A stretch of 64,000 bases of DNA from a virus: IMG/VR virus record IMGVR_UViG_3300046453_000063, positions 62,001 through 126,000 of that record; one strand, given 5' to 3'. The notes below the pieces were generated by a model. It was not told the DNA's origin. It did not search any database and saw nothing but the letters and a program-made list of their open reading frames with translations. The position numbers and the translations under genes are program-made. Below, piece by piece: positions 45,772 to 53,654 of the stretch (position 1 is the first letter of the stretch; the number at the start of each line of letters is the position of its first letter).

Positions 45772-47067
45772 TTATTCTACTGTTGTATAAATGGCATCCA
45801 ATAGTCCCAATTCTTTATCCCAAATAAAAGACTGTCCAACTTTTAAGGCTCCGACATATCCTGATTCATAGTGCCATGTGTCAGTTCCAGTGGGAGAATT
45901 TAAATAACGAATAATAACACCATTATCCTTCGTCACAGTCTTCTCAGAGTGAAAATGTCCGGCATGAACTTCATGATAAACTGTTCGACCCCATGCCTCT
46001 CTAGCTTCTACTGGCATAACTTCTCCAATTCGTTTACCTTCGGCGTGACCGTGAGAAAATTGAATTAGACATTTTCCAAACTCAACGTATTTGCGAATTT
46101 TAGGATCTGTATCCACAGTTACATTGGGTTCATTTCTGAACCATGCTGCAAGATGTTCTGTTGCGACATAACTTGTCAATTTATCATGATTTGCTCCAAC
46201 ATAGAAGGTTTCAACTGGAGCAATTTGTGATAGAATATCAACTGCCTCAACTAGCATCTTCGTCCCGATTTTATACATTTGTGCAAACTTTAAATCGGTA
46301 TCTTGCGGTGTTCCTCCAGTGGTTGTTTTGGTCAGTCCATCATAATGGAAAAAGTCATTACTCCAACAGAAAAGGATTTTTTCGAATTCATATGCTTGTG
46401 TTCTAGTCAAAACATCGTTTATGATATGAAAAAATCTTTCCCTTGCAATTTCCCAATTATATGTATCATTAGAATCTCCTTGCCAAGCGAGTTTTCCCAA
46501 ATGAATATCTGCAATAGATACTTCAAGCATCTTGCCATTTTTACTATAGCGAATTGGATTGTGTAGTGGGCGCACGTAGTTATCTGACATTTCTTTAAAC
46601 ATAGATCGAAGTGATTCGAGGGATAGCTCATCTCTTTTTGGTTTAACGGAAATCTTACTAGAGTAAAGTTGCATAATACCATCTTTTTTCGAATAGGAGT
46701 TCCAAATATTCGAACGAGCAGAGATTAACTCCCACAGATCAGGATTATAACCGTGTGCTTTAAGCAGATAATTAACATCTTTGGAATCCTCAATAGACAT
46801 TTTGACGAGTTTATTACTGGTTTGTGATCCATCTTTATTAATCTCGATAGATTCTTTGAAATTGTCAGTATTAGAAGATTGGAGGTCGTTGTTTTTATCT
46901 TGAACTCCTTGAGTTCTAAGTCTATTCTTTACCCATAGACGGTATTGTTCGCCATCAGAAAACATTCCATTACTAAAATCTTCTGCAAGAGAAGCCCAAC
47001 TATCTGTAATGTCACCGTTTCGCTTTTTAATCCCAATTTCCAGTAGTTTTTCAGGAGTAATAGTCAT
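45772..47067 (-). CDS. Calcineurin-like metallophosphoesterase with N-terminal helical domain
   Basis: 431 residues. Metal-site motifs in order: VSIADIHLGK (DxH), CWSNDFF (GD-like, with Asn-Asp), VGANHDK (GNHD), SHGH and HAGHFH. These give a dinuclear phosphoesterase of the Mre11/YfcE type. Residues 1-60 resemble a small DNA-binding domain (PEKLLEIGIKKRNGDITDSW). Likely acts on nucleic acid or nucleotides during lytic growth. The ATG at 47067 is preferred to a TTG one codon earlier. It follows the 64-residue gene by 11 bp. Confidence 0.8.
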   Translation of the reverse strand: MTITPEKLLEIGIKKRNGDITDSWASLAEDFSNGMFSDGEQYRLWVKNRLRTQGVQDKNNDLQSSNTDNFKESIEINKDGSQTSNKLVKMSIEDSKDVNYLLKAHGYNPDLWELISARSNIWNSYSKKDGIMQLYSSKISVKPKRDELSLESLRSMFKEMSDNYVRPLHNPIRYSKNGKMLEVSIADIHLGKLAWQGDSNDTYNWEIARERFFHIINDVLTRTQAYEFEKILFCWSNDFFHYDGLTKTTTGGTPQDTDLKFAQMYKIGTKMLVEAVDILSQIAPVETFYVGANHDKLTSYVATEHLAAWFRNEPNVTVDTDPKIRKYVEFGKCLIQFSHGHAEGKRIGEVMPVEAREAWGRTVYHEVHAGHFHSEKTVTKDNGVIIRYLNSPTGTDTWHYESGYVGALKVGQSFIWDKELGLLDAIYTTVE

Positions 47068-47078
47068 CAAATCACTCC

Positions 47079-47273
47079 TTATTCTTCTACTTGATGACTA
47101 GGCTCGAAATCAGAAGCTACAGTAATAGAAATGTTACTACCATCAAAATCTTGAAGGAGAGACTTAAGATCAAAAATGTAAATCCCGTTTTTATCTTCAG
47201 CAGTTACTGTCATTTTGTCCATTTCAAATAGACCAGTACGATTAACTGTTTTACTGTCCTTATTTTTAGCCAT
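47079..47273 (-). CDS. Small hypothetical protein between PIN-PhoH and the phosphoesterase
   Basis: 64 residues (KNKDSKTVNRTGLFEMDKMTVTAEDKNG...). Short beta-type protein, GGGAGTAA ribosome site, no known domain. In the same transcript as its neighbours. Confidence 0.55.
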   Translation of the reverse strand: MAKNKDSKTVNRTGLFEMDKMTVTAEDKNGIYIFDLKSLLQDFDGSNISITVASDFEPSHQVEE

Positions 47274-47306
47274 ATTTCATTACTCCCTAATATGTATTTT
47301 TATTAA

Positions 47307-48500
47307 TTACATACGATCAGCAATCGCTGCAATTTTAGAGCGATAGATTGTTTTAAACTCAACTTCACCATACAACTGTTCACCACGAAATACTGTGCTT
47401 GTGCGCTTTATCCCATTATTAATTCCAGCATAAGAATCTGAATCTACCTGTGTTTTGTCATCGCCATCAATGATAATCTGGCTACCCTTACCAATGCGCT
47501 GCAGACCAAGCTTCATCAAGTCAACAGATAGATTTTGTGCTTCAGAAATCCATACCAACGATTTATCACCAGTGTCATATCCTCGAATATCAACAAATGG
47601 AATCAATACAAGTCTTCCAGTGGCAATCAGCGCCTCAACTTCTTCTTTATTACCCAATTTGCTAATCAGTAAGTTTCCAATGCCGCTCTGCAATAACTTC
47701 TCGTTCTTATCACCTTTATAAAAGCCGATTTCTTGCGCTCCCCGTACGGGAACAGGATTTACCAGACAGATGAGTTTATTAATTCTGCCCTTTTCGAGTT
47801 GATGCATTGCATATGCAAACGCGAGCAAACTTTTACCAGAACCTGCTTTACCACGCAGAAGTGTAATATCATTTGTAATCAATGAATCAATAGCGGCAAT
47901 CTGATGCATGTCGAGTGGCTTGAATTTTCCCATTGCTACAGTAGATAAATTCTTTTCCGCACAATCAACAAACTCTTTACCGTTCCACTTCTTAACATCT
48001 ACGGGTTGACCAGACTCTCTTATGATAATTATGTATTCGTTAGTTAGAAGATTATATTTATTAATATTTCTATTTTCGTAAAAGTAAGCCATTTCAGATT
48101 CGCTCATTGTGATTTCTTTATATCCACAATAGGAATCTTCACTATAAGCATCGTCGGGTTCATATACGTCTACACCAAGAGATTTTGCTTTAAGTTGTGC
48201 AAGAAAATCGCCAGATATGAGAGAGGCATCGTGAAATTCAGCGCAAGCAACAATGACATCATCATTACTAAGTTGTGCTGCTGAATGCTGTTTTCCGAAT
48301 TCATGATCATAGAAGATATCTGTTTTCGATTTTAATTTGCGAACCGCCTGACGAGCACGAAACGCCGTATCGGTAATGCCAACTTTTAATTTATCAAGTT
48401 CATGAAGTACAATTTCAGGAATAATAATTGAATTTTCAATATCAAGAACTTCAATATGTTGCAACAGGGCGTTAGTATCAACTACGACCTTATTTTTCAT
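47307..48500 (-). CDS. PhoH2-type protein: PIN-domain nuclease fused to PhoH ATPase
   Basis: 397 residues. The PIN half carries its acidic tetrad (Asp8 in VVDTNALLQ, Glu34/Asp36 in LHELDKL, Asp80-81 in LSNDDVIV, Asp98 in ISGDFL). The PhoH half has Walker A RGKAGSGKS (216-224), the substrate block VNPVPVRG, and Walker B SLVWISEAQNLS, then GDDKTQVD. PIN-PhoH proteins are RNA-unwinding ribonucleases. In a phage late operon it may process transcripts. Starts at ATG exactly 8 nt from GAGG. Confidence 0.88.
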   Translation of the reverse strand: MKNKVVVDTNALLQHIEVLDIENSIIIPEIVLHELDKLKVGITDTAFRARQAVRKLKSKTDIFYDHEFGKQHSAAQLSNDDVIVACAEFHDASLISGDFLAQLKAKSLGVDVYEPDDAYSEDSYCGYKEITMSESEMAYFYENRNINKYNLLTNEYIIIIRESGQPVDVKKWNGKEFVDCAEKNLSTVAMGKFKPLDMHQIAAIDSLITNDITLLRGKAGSGKSLLAFAYAMHQLEKGRINKLICLVNPVPVRGAQEIGFYKGDKNEKLLQSGIGNLLISKLGNKEEVEALIATGRLVLIPFVDIRGYDTGDKSLVWISEAQNLSVDLMKLGLQRIGKGSQIIIDGDDKTQVDSDSYAGINNGIKRTSTVFRGEQLYGEVEFKTIYRSKIAAIADRM

Positions 48501-48826
48501 AGGCGTTACCTCGTTGGGTAGGATGGAGGGGAGGTCAATCCCCTCATTTGTGAACCTTGTGTACTATTAAATAAAACTTGCCATTTCGGCTTATATCATT
48601 GCATTCTTAGTCTTTCAGTTTCTTCTTACAGGTTCCCTTGTTCAGGGGTAAGTTAATCGAAGTCGATAGCAGGGCGGCGTATCCTGCATCTCTGATAACT
48701 TGGAGCGTACACAACGTGCGTTCCAAGCGTGTAGAGAACCTTTTCTACCTTATCGACTTTCAGTTGAGATATTACATCTCTTGAATATGTATGTATGATA
48801 AAGCTATTGTTTTATATTAATATTTA
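48501..48826. other. 326-bp structured intergenic region between HU and PIN-PhoH
   Basis: No coding frame. The centre is a strongly foldable block (48625-48780, separate entry). A GCC-ATTTC-GGC hairpin (48590-48600) and a GGAGGGGAGGTCAATCCCCTC hairpin (about 48525-48545) lie towards PIN-PhoH. Confidence 0.6.
48625..48780 (-). ncRNA. Candidate multi-branched structured RNA
   Basis: AAGTCGATA (48660-48668) pairs perfectly with TATCGACTT (about 48751-48759), enclosing three hairpins: GCAGG/CCTGC, a 12-bp CTTGGAGCGTAC / GTGCGTTCCAAG stem, and GTAGAGA/TTTCTAC. Outside the outer stem are CTTAC...GTAAG with an inner CCCT/AGGG, and GAGAT/ATCTC. The loop ACACAAC of the long stem can also pair with TTGTGTAC near 48557. 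The outline is cloverleaf-like but lacks tRNA features. Minus strand assumed from flanking genes. Confidence 0.55.
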
Positions 48827-49099
48827 TTATTTAATAGCGTCTTTCAAACCCTTGAGAGCCTTGAAAGTCGTTTTCTTACTGGCGGCGATTTCGATTTCTT
48901 CGCCTGTTTGCGGATTGCGTCCTTTACGTGCAGCAGTTGGCTTAACGCCGAACTTTGCAAATCCAGCAATGTTCACTTCTTCGTCATTGGCGAGCGCTTC
49001 TGTGATTGCTTCAAACACAGCATTTACCGATGCCTCAACATCCTTCTTAGCCAGTCCGGTTTTTTCTGTTACTACCTTTGCAAGTTCTGTTTTATTCAT
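48827..49099 (-). CDS. HU-family DNA-binding protein
   Basis: 90 residues, full-length HU: MNKTELAKVVTEKTGLAKKDVEASVNAVFEAI forms the dimer core, GFAKFGVKPTAARKGRNPQTGEEIEI the beta arm with the conserved RxGRNPxTG tip, and KTTFKALKGLKDAI the end. It bends and compacts phage DNA. It lies immediately downstream of the RNA polymerase, as yonN (HU) follows yonO in SPbeta. Better matched to phage than to a host copy by this context. Confidence 0.95.
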   Translation of the reverse strand: MNKTELAKVVTEKTGLAKKDVEASVNAVFEAITEALANDEEVNIAGFAKFGVKPTAARKGRNPQTGEEIEIAASKKTTFKALKGLKDAIK

Positions 49100-49216
49100 T
49101 TTAAATTTCTCCCTTAGTTTAATTTTATTTTGTGAGAAGATGATAATCCCTTAATTTTGGATATTAAATCATCATGCTCCCTAAAAGACAATCAGCATTT
49201 TTACATGTTTTTTAAA

Positions 49217-49303
49217 ATACGTTGATTTTTAGGGCTTTTCTAAATTAAAAAAATTTGACATACATATATTTATTGTCCAAAATACCGCGAAAAATCAACG
49301 TAT
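49217..49303. repeat. 14-bp perfect inverted repeat in the RNAP-HU gap
   Basis: ATACGTTGATTTTT at 49217-49230 and AAAAATCAACGTAT at 49290-49303, separated by 59 bp of very AT-rich sequence that contains an AATAAATATATG element on the minus strand. It lies upstream of HU. Too far apart for a simple terminator; operator pair or late-promoter control are options. Confidence 0.55.
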
Positions 49304-49332
49304 AACGAAAAATTCCTGAATATACACGTTTT

Positions 49333-51933
49333 TTACTGTTTTCTTTGTTTTTTCCTATACTGTCTTTGTTTTTCGGCATTATATTTCTTCCATTCTTCTT
49401 TTTGACAGTGCTTGCAATAGATTTGATTATTTGTGTTTACTTCAATTCTAGTCCCACAAGACTTGCATAGGACTTTTTCTAAACTATCAATAGTGTTACT
49501 TTTAATATTCTCAACAATAACATCTCCAAAACTAGACCACAGTGTTGTCTTATAGCTACTTTTCTTTTTTTCATACAAGAATTGTACTAGCACATCGACT
49601 ACATGATCTACATCATTACAAACTTCCAATATCTTGTCTCTAATGTTTTTATAAACAAACAAACTATCTCCCGTATAGTGACCATCAACCGGACGAGTAT
49701 CCATAAATCGCTTTTTAAGGTCTAATTCCTTATATCTTTCAATGATTTGATTGTCTATGTCTCTCTTAGCATACTCTTTACTCATCAACACCTTGTAATC
49801 AAATTCTCCTATATTCATTGCAGAGAATTTAATTCTTGGATTAGGGATAAGTTTACCAAGCCTATTGACCACGCTCTCATTAACTGGTTCTACATTAGGT
49901 TTTTCTTTGTCTTTTGCATATACAAAGAAATAGGGTGTTTTAGACTTTGTATATTCGGTAATTATTTTTTTCTTGTTATTCGGTCTTTCTGGTTTGTACA
50001 AAGTTTTTGCGTAATCAATTGTAAAATTGTTCTCCATACATAATAGTTTGATCACATCCAGGTTAACGTTGTTACTATTCCAGATCTTCGTGATGTCGTT
50101 ACTGATCATCCCAATATTGCCACCAGTATAAGCAGACTTTAATCCTTCATATATAGTCTCATAATTAACAGGTTGTGCTTCTGCTTTTGCCATGTTGTAG
50201 AATAGGGGGTTAATACCTTTCATATTTCTTTCTGCAACTTCTACGATAGTTTTATCATTACAAACTAAACTTTTATCTCCATCAACGTCAAACATGAGTA
50301 TTTTACTGATAGCATCATGACAACTTGTATATAGATTCTTAGTGACGAACCAGCGTTTCATTTCTTTATTTACTTTATTTTTTCGGACAGCGTGTTCCCG
50401 GTATAGATGAGGGCTACGTAAACAATCAAGTTTTTCCTCATCATTATAAAGGAAGCAAGAAACTTCTCCATCATCAATCAACCCTTTGGGGTCTTTATCG
50501 TCCTTAATTAAGTATTCACAAAAAGCATGTAAATCTGGACATATGAATGTGTATTTGCCGCTTATTGAGATCTTCCCGGCTTTTGCAGACATTACCATGC
50601 TCTTTTTAGTCTGCTTAAGGATTTCTTTGCTATATGTATCATTTAATAGTTCTGGATAAATCTCAAGCGCTTGCTGGACATAGTTTTTGTTTATATTTGT
50701 TTCTGTAGCACCAAGTATTTTAAGCATGGTGCGCCGATCTGTTCCAACATTAATGATATTGTTTCTAGTTTCTTCACTAATCGTTCTTAACTCATCATCG
50801 GTGATGTCTGTTAGGGTTTGAAGCATTTGATAATTCAACTTGGCATTCTTAATGAATGATTCTTCTTCGTTGCACTTTCCTGCATGGCATTTAAACTTTT
50901 TATAAAATTTCTTGTACTCATCCCAGGAAGAATAGTACTTCCACATTTTAAACTGGCTTTTTGTGAATATTATTTCAATTTTTTCAGCGTTTAGATCATG
51001 CTCTTTACCATAAATATCTTTAACGGTGCCGTAGAGTCCTTTTTTTGCCTTCTTGTTTTCTTCACGAATGAATTTATCGAAAGGAAAAGGGACTAACAAA
51101 CCTTTTACCCAAGGCAGACGCACCATTATACTATTCTTACTAACTCTTGGCAGGATCATTCCACAACCATCTGTGTGTTCGATGGGAATGTCCATATTCT
51201 TTGTTTCAATTTCATATGTCTTGTCATCAATGAAGTCAACAGTACAGTTAACAAGTGTTTCCATGTCATTGACCACGATAGATTTGTCAATATCAAACTC
51301 ATCCCATTTTTCCGTTGCACTATTGCAGAGAGCAAGATAGGCTAGATACTTGTTAATATTGACTCCTTTATGATCATTAATCTTTTTAATGGTAAGACCA
51401 CACATCAGCGATTGTTGATATTTATTAAATGTTTTTTCTTTAATGAATACCGTTTTCTTCGTTCTAATTTGTCCCGCGCTTGCTGTAAAGCATATGTATT
51501 TTTCATTATCAAAGATAAATCCATTATGTATAAGATCTTTTAAAATATCAAAAAAGTAAGTTTGAACAACAAGTATGTCTTTGGTTAAAGTATTCTGTTT
51601 AATCTTTAGAGTTCTTGTTAATACGGAGTCGAATACTGAAATCGTATTTTTTTCTCTAATCAACTCACTACGCAAAACTCTAAGTTCTTCATTTTTTGTA
51701 AATAGTTTGTACAGTGTATCCTTTAGATTTTTAATTCGAGTGGAAGTCCTTGAGATTTTTTCTTCAAATCTTTTTTTTGTGTCGTCTTCAATGTGAGCTG
51801 ATTTTATTTTACCTTTTAATAAATATCGAAATCTGTAGTTCTTATTTAATCTTCTATGTATGGACATTTCACTTTCGTTATAAAAGAAACTGGTATCGAT
51901 GCTGTATACATGGACTTGTTTGTCTAGGCTAAT
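49333..51933 (-). CDS. Single-chain double-psi-beta-barrel RNA polymerase (YonO-type), apparent AUU start
   Basis: 866 residues if started at the ATT at 51933, exactly 8 nt after AGGAGG; 844 if started at the ATG at 51867, which has no ribosome site. Two barrel motifs are visible: SIMVRLPWVKGLLVPF (about 265-280), like the QxRxxxxKG motif of RNA-dependent and YonO polymerases, and ILMFDVDGDKSL, the catalytic DxDGD (Asp549, 551, 553), preceded by LRSPHLYREH as in beta-prime subunits (RxPTLHR). The C-terminus has a zinc ribbon (CKSCG...YCKHC) and a basic tail. SPbeta YonO transcribes late genes; the same role is expected here. Confidence 0.85.
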   Translation of the reverse strand: MSLDKQVHVYSIDTSFFYNESEMSIHRRLNKNYRFRYLLKGKIKSAHIEDDTKKRFEEKISRTSTRIKNLKDTLYKLFTKNEELRVLRSELIREKNTISVFDSVLTRTLKIKQNTLTKDILVVQTYFFDILKDLIHNGFIFDNEKYICFTASAGQIRTKKTVFIKEKTFNKYQQSLMCGLTIKKINDHKGVNINKYLAYLALCNSATEKWDEFDIDKSIVVNDMETLVNCTVDFIDDKTYEIETKNMDIPIEHTDGCGMILPRVSKNSIMVRLPWVKGLLVPFPFDKFIREENKKAKKGLYGTVKDIYGKEHDLNAEKIEIIFTKSQFKMWKYYSSWDEYKKFYKKFKCHAGKCNEEESFIKNAKLNYQMLQTLTDITDDELRTISEETRNNIINVGTDRRTMLKILGATETNINKNYVQQALEIYPELLNDTYSKEILKQTKKSMVMSAKAGKISISGKYTFICPDLHAFCEYLIKDDKDPKGLIDDGEVSCFLYNDEEKLDCLRSPHLYREHAVRKNKVNKEMKRWFVTKNLYTSCHDAISKILMFDVDGDKSLVCNDKTIVEVAERNMKGINPLFYNMAKAEAQPVNYETIYEGLKSAYTGGNIGMISNDITKIWNSNNVNLDVIKLLCMENNFTIDYAKTLYKPERPNNKKKIITEYTKSKTPYFFVYAKDKEKPNVEPVNESVVNRLGKLIPNPRIKFSAMNIGEFDYKVLMSKEYAKRDIDNQIIERYKELDLKKRFMDTRPVDGHYTGDSLFVYKNIRDKILEVCNDVDHVVDVLVQFLYEKKKSSYKTTLWSSFGDVIVENIKSNTIDSLEKVLCKSCGTRIEVNTNNQIYCKHCQKEEWKKYNAEKQRQYRKKQRKQ

Positions 51934-51989
51934 CTCAAATTCCTCCTGTCTGGTATTGTTAAGTGATATATGTATATTTATTAATTAAT

Positions 51990-52241
51990 TCAATTCAACT
52001 CTAAACTCAACAAGCTTACTCCAACCTGTGGATTAAACGGTTCTCTATAAAATACTCCACTATTAGCATTATTCATCATCCAAAGTACTCCATCGTCTAC
52101 CATATTAGAATCTAGATATTTTGTACAATCGTTCAATCCTTCTTTCATTTCTTTGGAAACAAACTTCTCATCCAGATAATCAGCGTCTCCATCATAATAC
52201 TTATCTTCCATTTCCTTAATTGAAAATCCTTGATATTGCAT
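51990..52241 (-). CDS. Small acidic protein heading the RNAP transcript
   Basis: 83 residues from the ATG at 52241, 7 nt after AGGAG (an ATG eight codons earlier has only a weak site). Sequence MQYQGFSIKEMEDKYYDGDADYLDEKF..., no known family. It is the first gene behind the strong leftward promoter at 52357-52385 and directly precedes the RNA polymerase, so it may regulate it. Confidence 0.6.
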   Translation of the reverse strand: MQYQGFSIKEMEDKYYDGDADYLDEKFVSKEMKEGLNDCTKYLDSNMVDDGVLWMMNNANSGVFYREPFNPQVGVSLLSLELN

Positions 52242-52356
52242 ATTAATCTCCTGTGTTTTTTTCATATTATGTATTCCCTTGCCCTTTCTTTTATACCCTC
52301 GTATGTTTTATTCAGGAGATGCTTGCTTGTGTTTAGCAATCTCTCTCTGTGTTTAT

Positions 52357-52401
52357 AATATAACATGATAATATTGCATAGTCAACATATATTTATTAAT
52401 T
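52357..52401 (-). promoter_or_regulatory. Leftward promoter for the small gene/RNAP unit
   Basis: Minus strand: TTAATTAATAAATATATG, TTGACT (52385-52380), exactly 17 bp, TATATT (52362-52357). A host-type promoter with the AATAAATATA element shared with the moron and right-arm promoters; it could set the timing of the phage polymerase. Confidence 0.8.
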
Positions 52402-52473
52402 AAATTTACCAAACAACACATGAAGAGGGTTCTATGTTGCTTCATTATATATAACAAAAAAGATGAAGAATTT

Positions 52474-52514
52474 AATGAATAAATATATACATAAACATAA
52501 TAATGTGATATGAT
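52474..52514 (+). promoter_or_regulatory. Rightward promoter for the recombinase-helicase-initiator operon
   Basis: TTAATGAATAAATATA followed by TATACA (52486-52491), 17 bp, TGATATGAT with -10 TATGAT (52509-52514). It diverges from the leftward RNAP promoter only about 100 bp away, so one regulator could control both. Confidence 0.65.
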
Positions 52515-52586
52515 GTGTTTATGAGACAGATGGATACAAACATAATGAATTCAAAAAACAATACATATAATAAGGAGGAGAACAAT

Positions 52587-53654
52587 ATGAGTGCTATAAC
52601 AAACAATGTAGTGGGATTACATATGGGTAATGTATGGGAAGACATCCAGACACACCTAAAAGGATTTGAAAGCAAACACACATCTGAAAATTATGAACGT
52701 GGTTTGAGAAAGTTCTTTCAGTGGTTTAAAGGAAAAGATCTGGAGTTGCTGACAAGAGAGGACTTATACATCAGAAATGCAGATGTTTTGAAATACCGCA
52801 ACTTTTTAAAAGAAATACTCGATGAAGAAGGCGAGAGACAATACACTAACACTTCAATCAACAATGTCATTGCTGCTATTCAATCACTCTATGTGTTTCT
52901 TGAGAAGAATGACTATGATGTTAAATCTGTGACCACCAGAGCGAATCCACTTGCTGACGACTCTGTAAGATGTGGAGCGCTTTACACTCATGAAGCTGAA
53001 AAAATGGCCGACATTATTATTGATACTGTCAAAGGAATAGAAAAATCAGCATTGATCAGAATGGCATATATAACAAGCTTTCGTAAGGGATCTTTGCTTA
53101 GATTAGAATGGGATGATATTGTAGAACACCCAAGTAACAAGTATTACGAAGTTACTGTAATGGGCAAAGGCGGTAAGAAACATACTGTTCCAATTTCAGA
53201 AGATCTTTATCAATATGTTCTAAAAATTAAGGATCAGAGGTACTACGAAAGATACAATGATAATAAAATATTCCATTTAAGTACTGGTGCAATTCAAGAT
53301 ATGATGACTTATTTAAAGGATAAAATGAGCATCTCTGAACAAAGAAATGTAGTATTTCATAGCTTCCGAAATGTTGCTTCTATGTATGGTACTTTAGAAG
53401 AAGCTAAAGAGCATTATAATCACAGTAGCTTTAATGTAACAGAAAAATATAGACATAAAGATAATGATATGAGCAATAGTTTGAGTTTGAGAATTGGCGA
53501 GAAGATTGACGATGAGATTTTTATGGAGTTAAGCAAAGAGGAGATTATTCAATTAGTGTTGAGACAGAATGAAGGAGTGATTCATCAGATGAAGAGAGAC
53601 GCACAGAAAATTGTTAATGATAAAAATGAAAATAAAAAGGAGAGTGTTGAGTAA
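52587..53654 (+). CDS. Tyrosine recombinase with complete catalytic set
   Basis: 355 residues from the ATG at 52587, 6-7 nt after AAGGAGG (an earlier ATG at 52515 lies before the ribosome site). N-terminal core-binding domain (HTSENYERGLRKFFQWFKGKDL). Catalytic residues: R166 (SFRKGSLLRLEW), K194/197 (MGKGGKKH), H258 and R261 (HSFR), H279, and Y288 (VTEKYRH). First gene of the replication operon, followed directly by the helicase. Integrase or dimer-resolution enzyme; the 34-bp palindrome at 57.7 kb is a candidate target. Confidence 0.88.
   Translation: MSAITNNVVGLHMGNVWEDIQTHLKGFESKHTSENYERGLRKFFQWFKGKDLELLTREDLYIRNADVLKYRNFLKEILDEEGERQYTNTSINNVIAAIQSLYVFLEKNDYDVKSVTTRANPLADDSVRCGALYTHEAEKMADIIIDTVKGIEKSALIRMAYITSFRKGSLLRLEWDDIVEHPSNKYYEVTVMGKGGKKHTVPISEDLYQYVLKIKDQRYYERYNDNKIFHLSTGAIQDMMTYLKDKMSISEQRNVVFHSFRNVASMYGTLEEAKEHYNHSSFNVTEKYRHKDNDMSNSLSLRIGEKIDDEIFMELSKEEIIQLVLRQNEGVIHQMKRDAQKIVNDKNENKKESVE

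Noticed and set aside
48660-48760. tRNA-like cloverleaf
   Set aside because: The arm lengths are wrong (12-bp hairpin where the anticodon arm should be, a 9-nt loop in the T-arm position), and there is no GTTC motif or usable acceptor end.
49253-49281. Plus-strand TTGACA with 17-bp spacing to CAAAAT in the RNAP-HU gap
   Set aside because: The -10 is poor and no plus-strand gene follows; more likely chance in AT-rich DNA.
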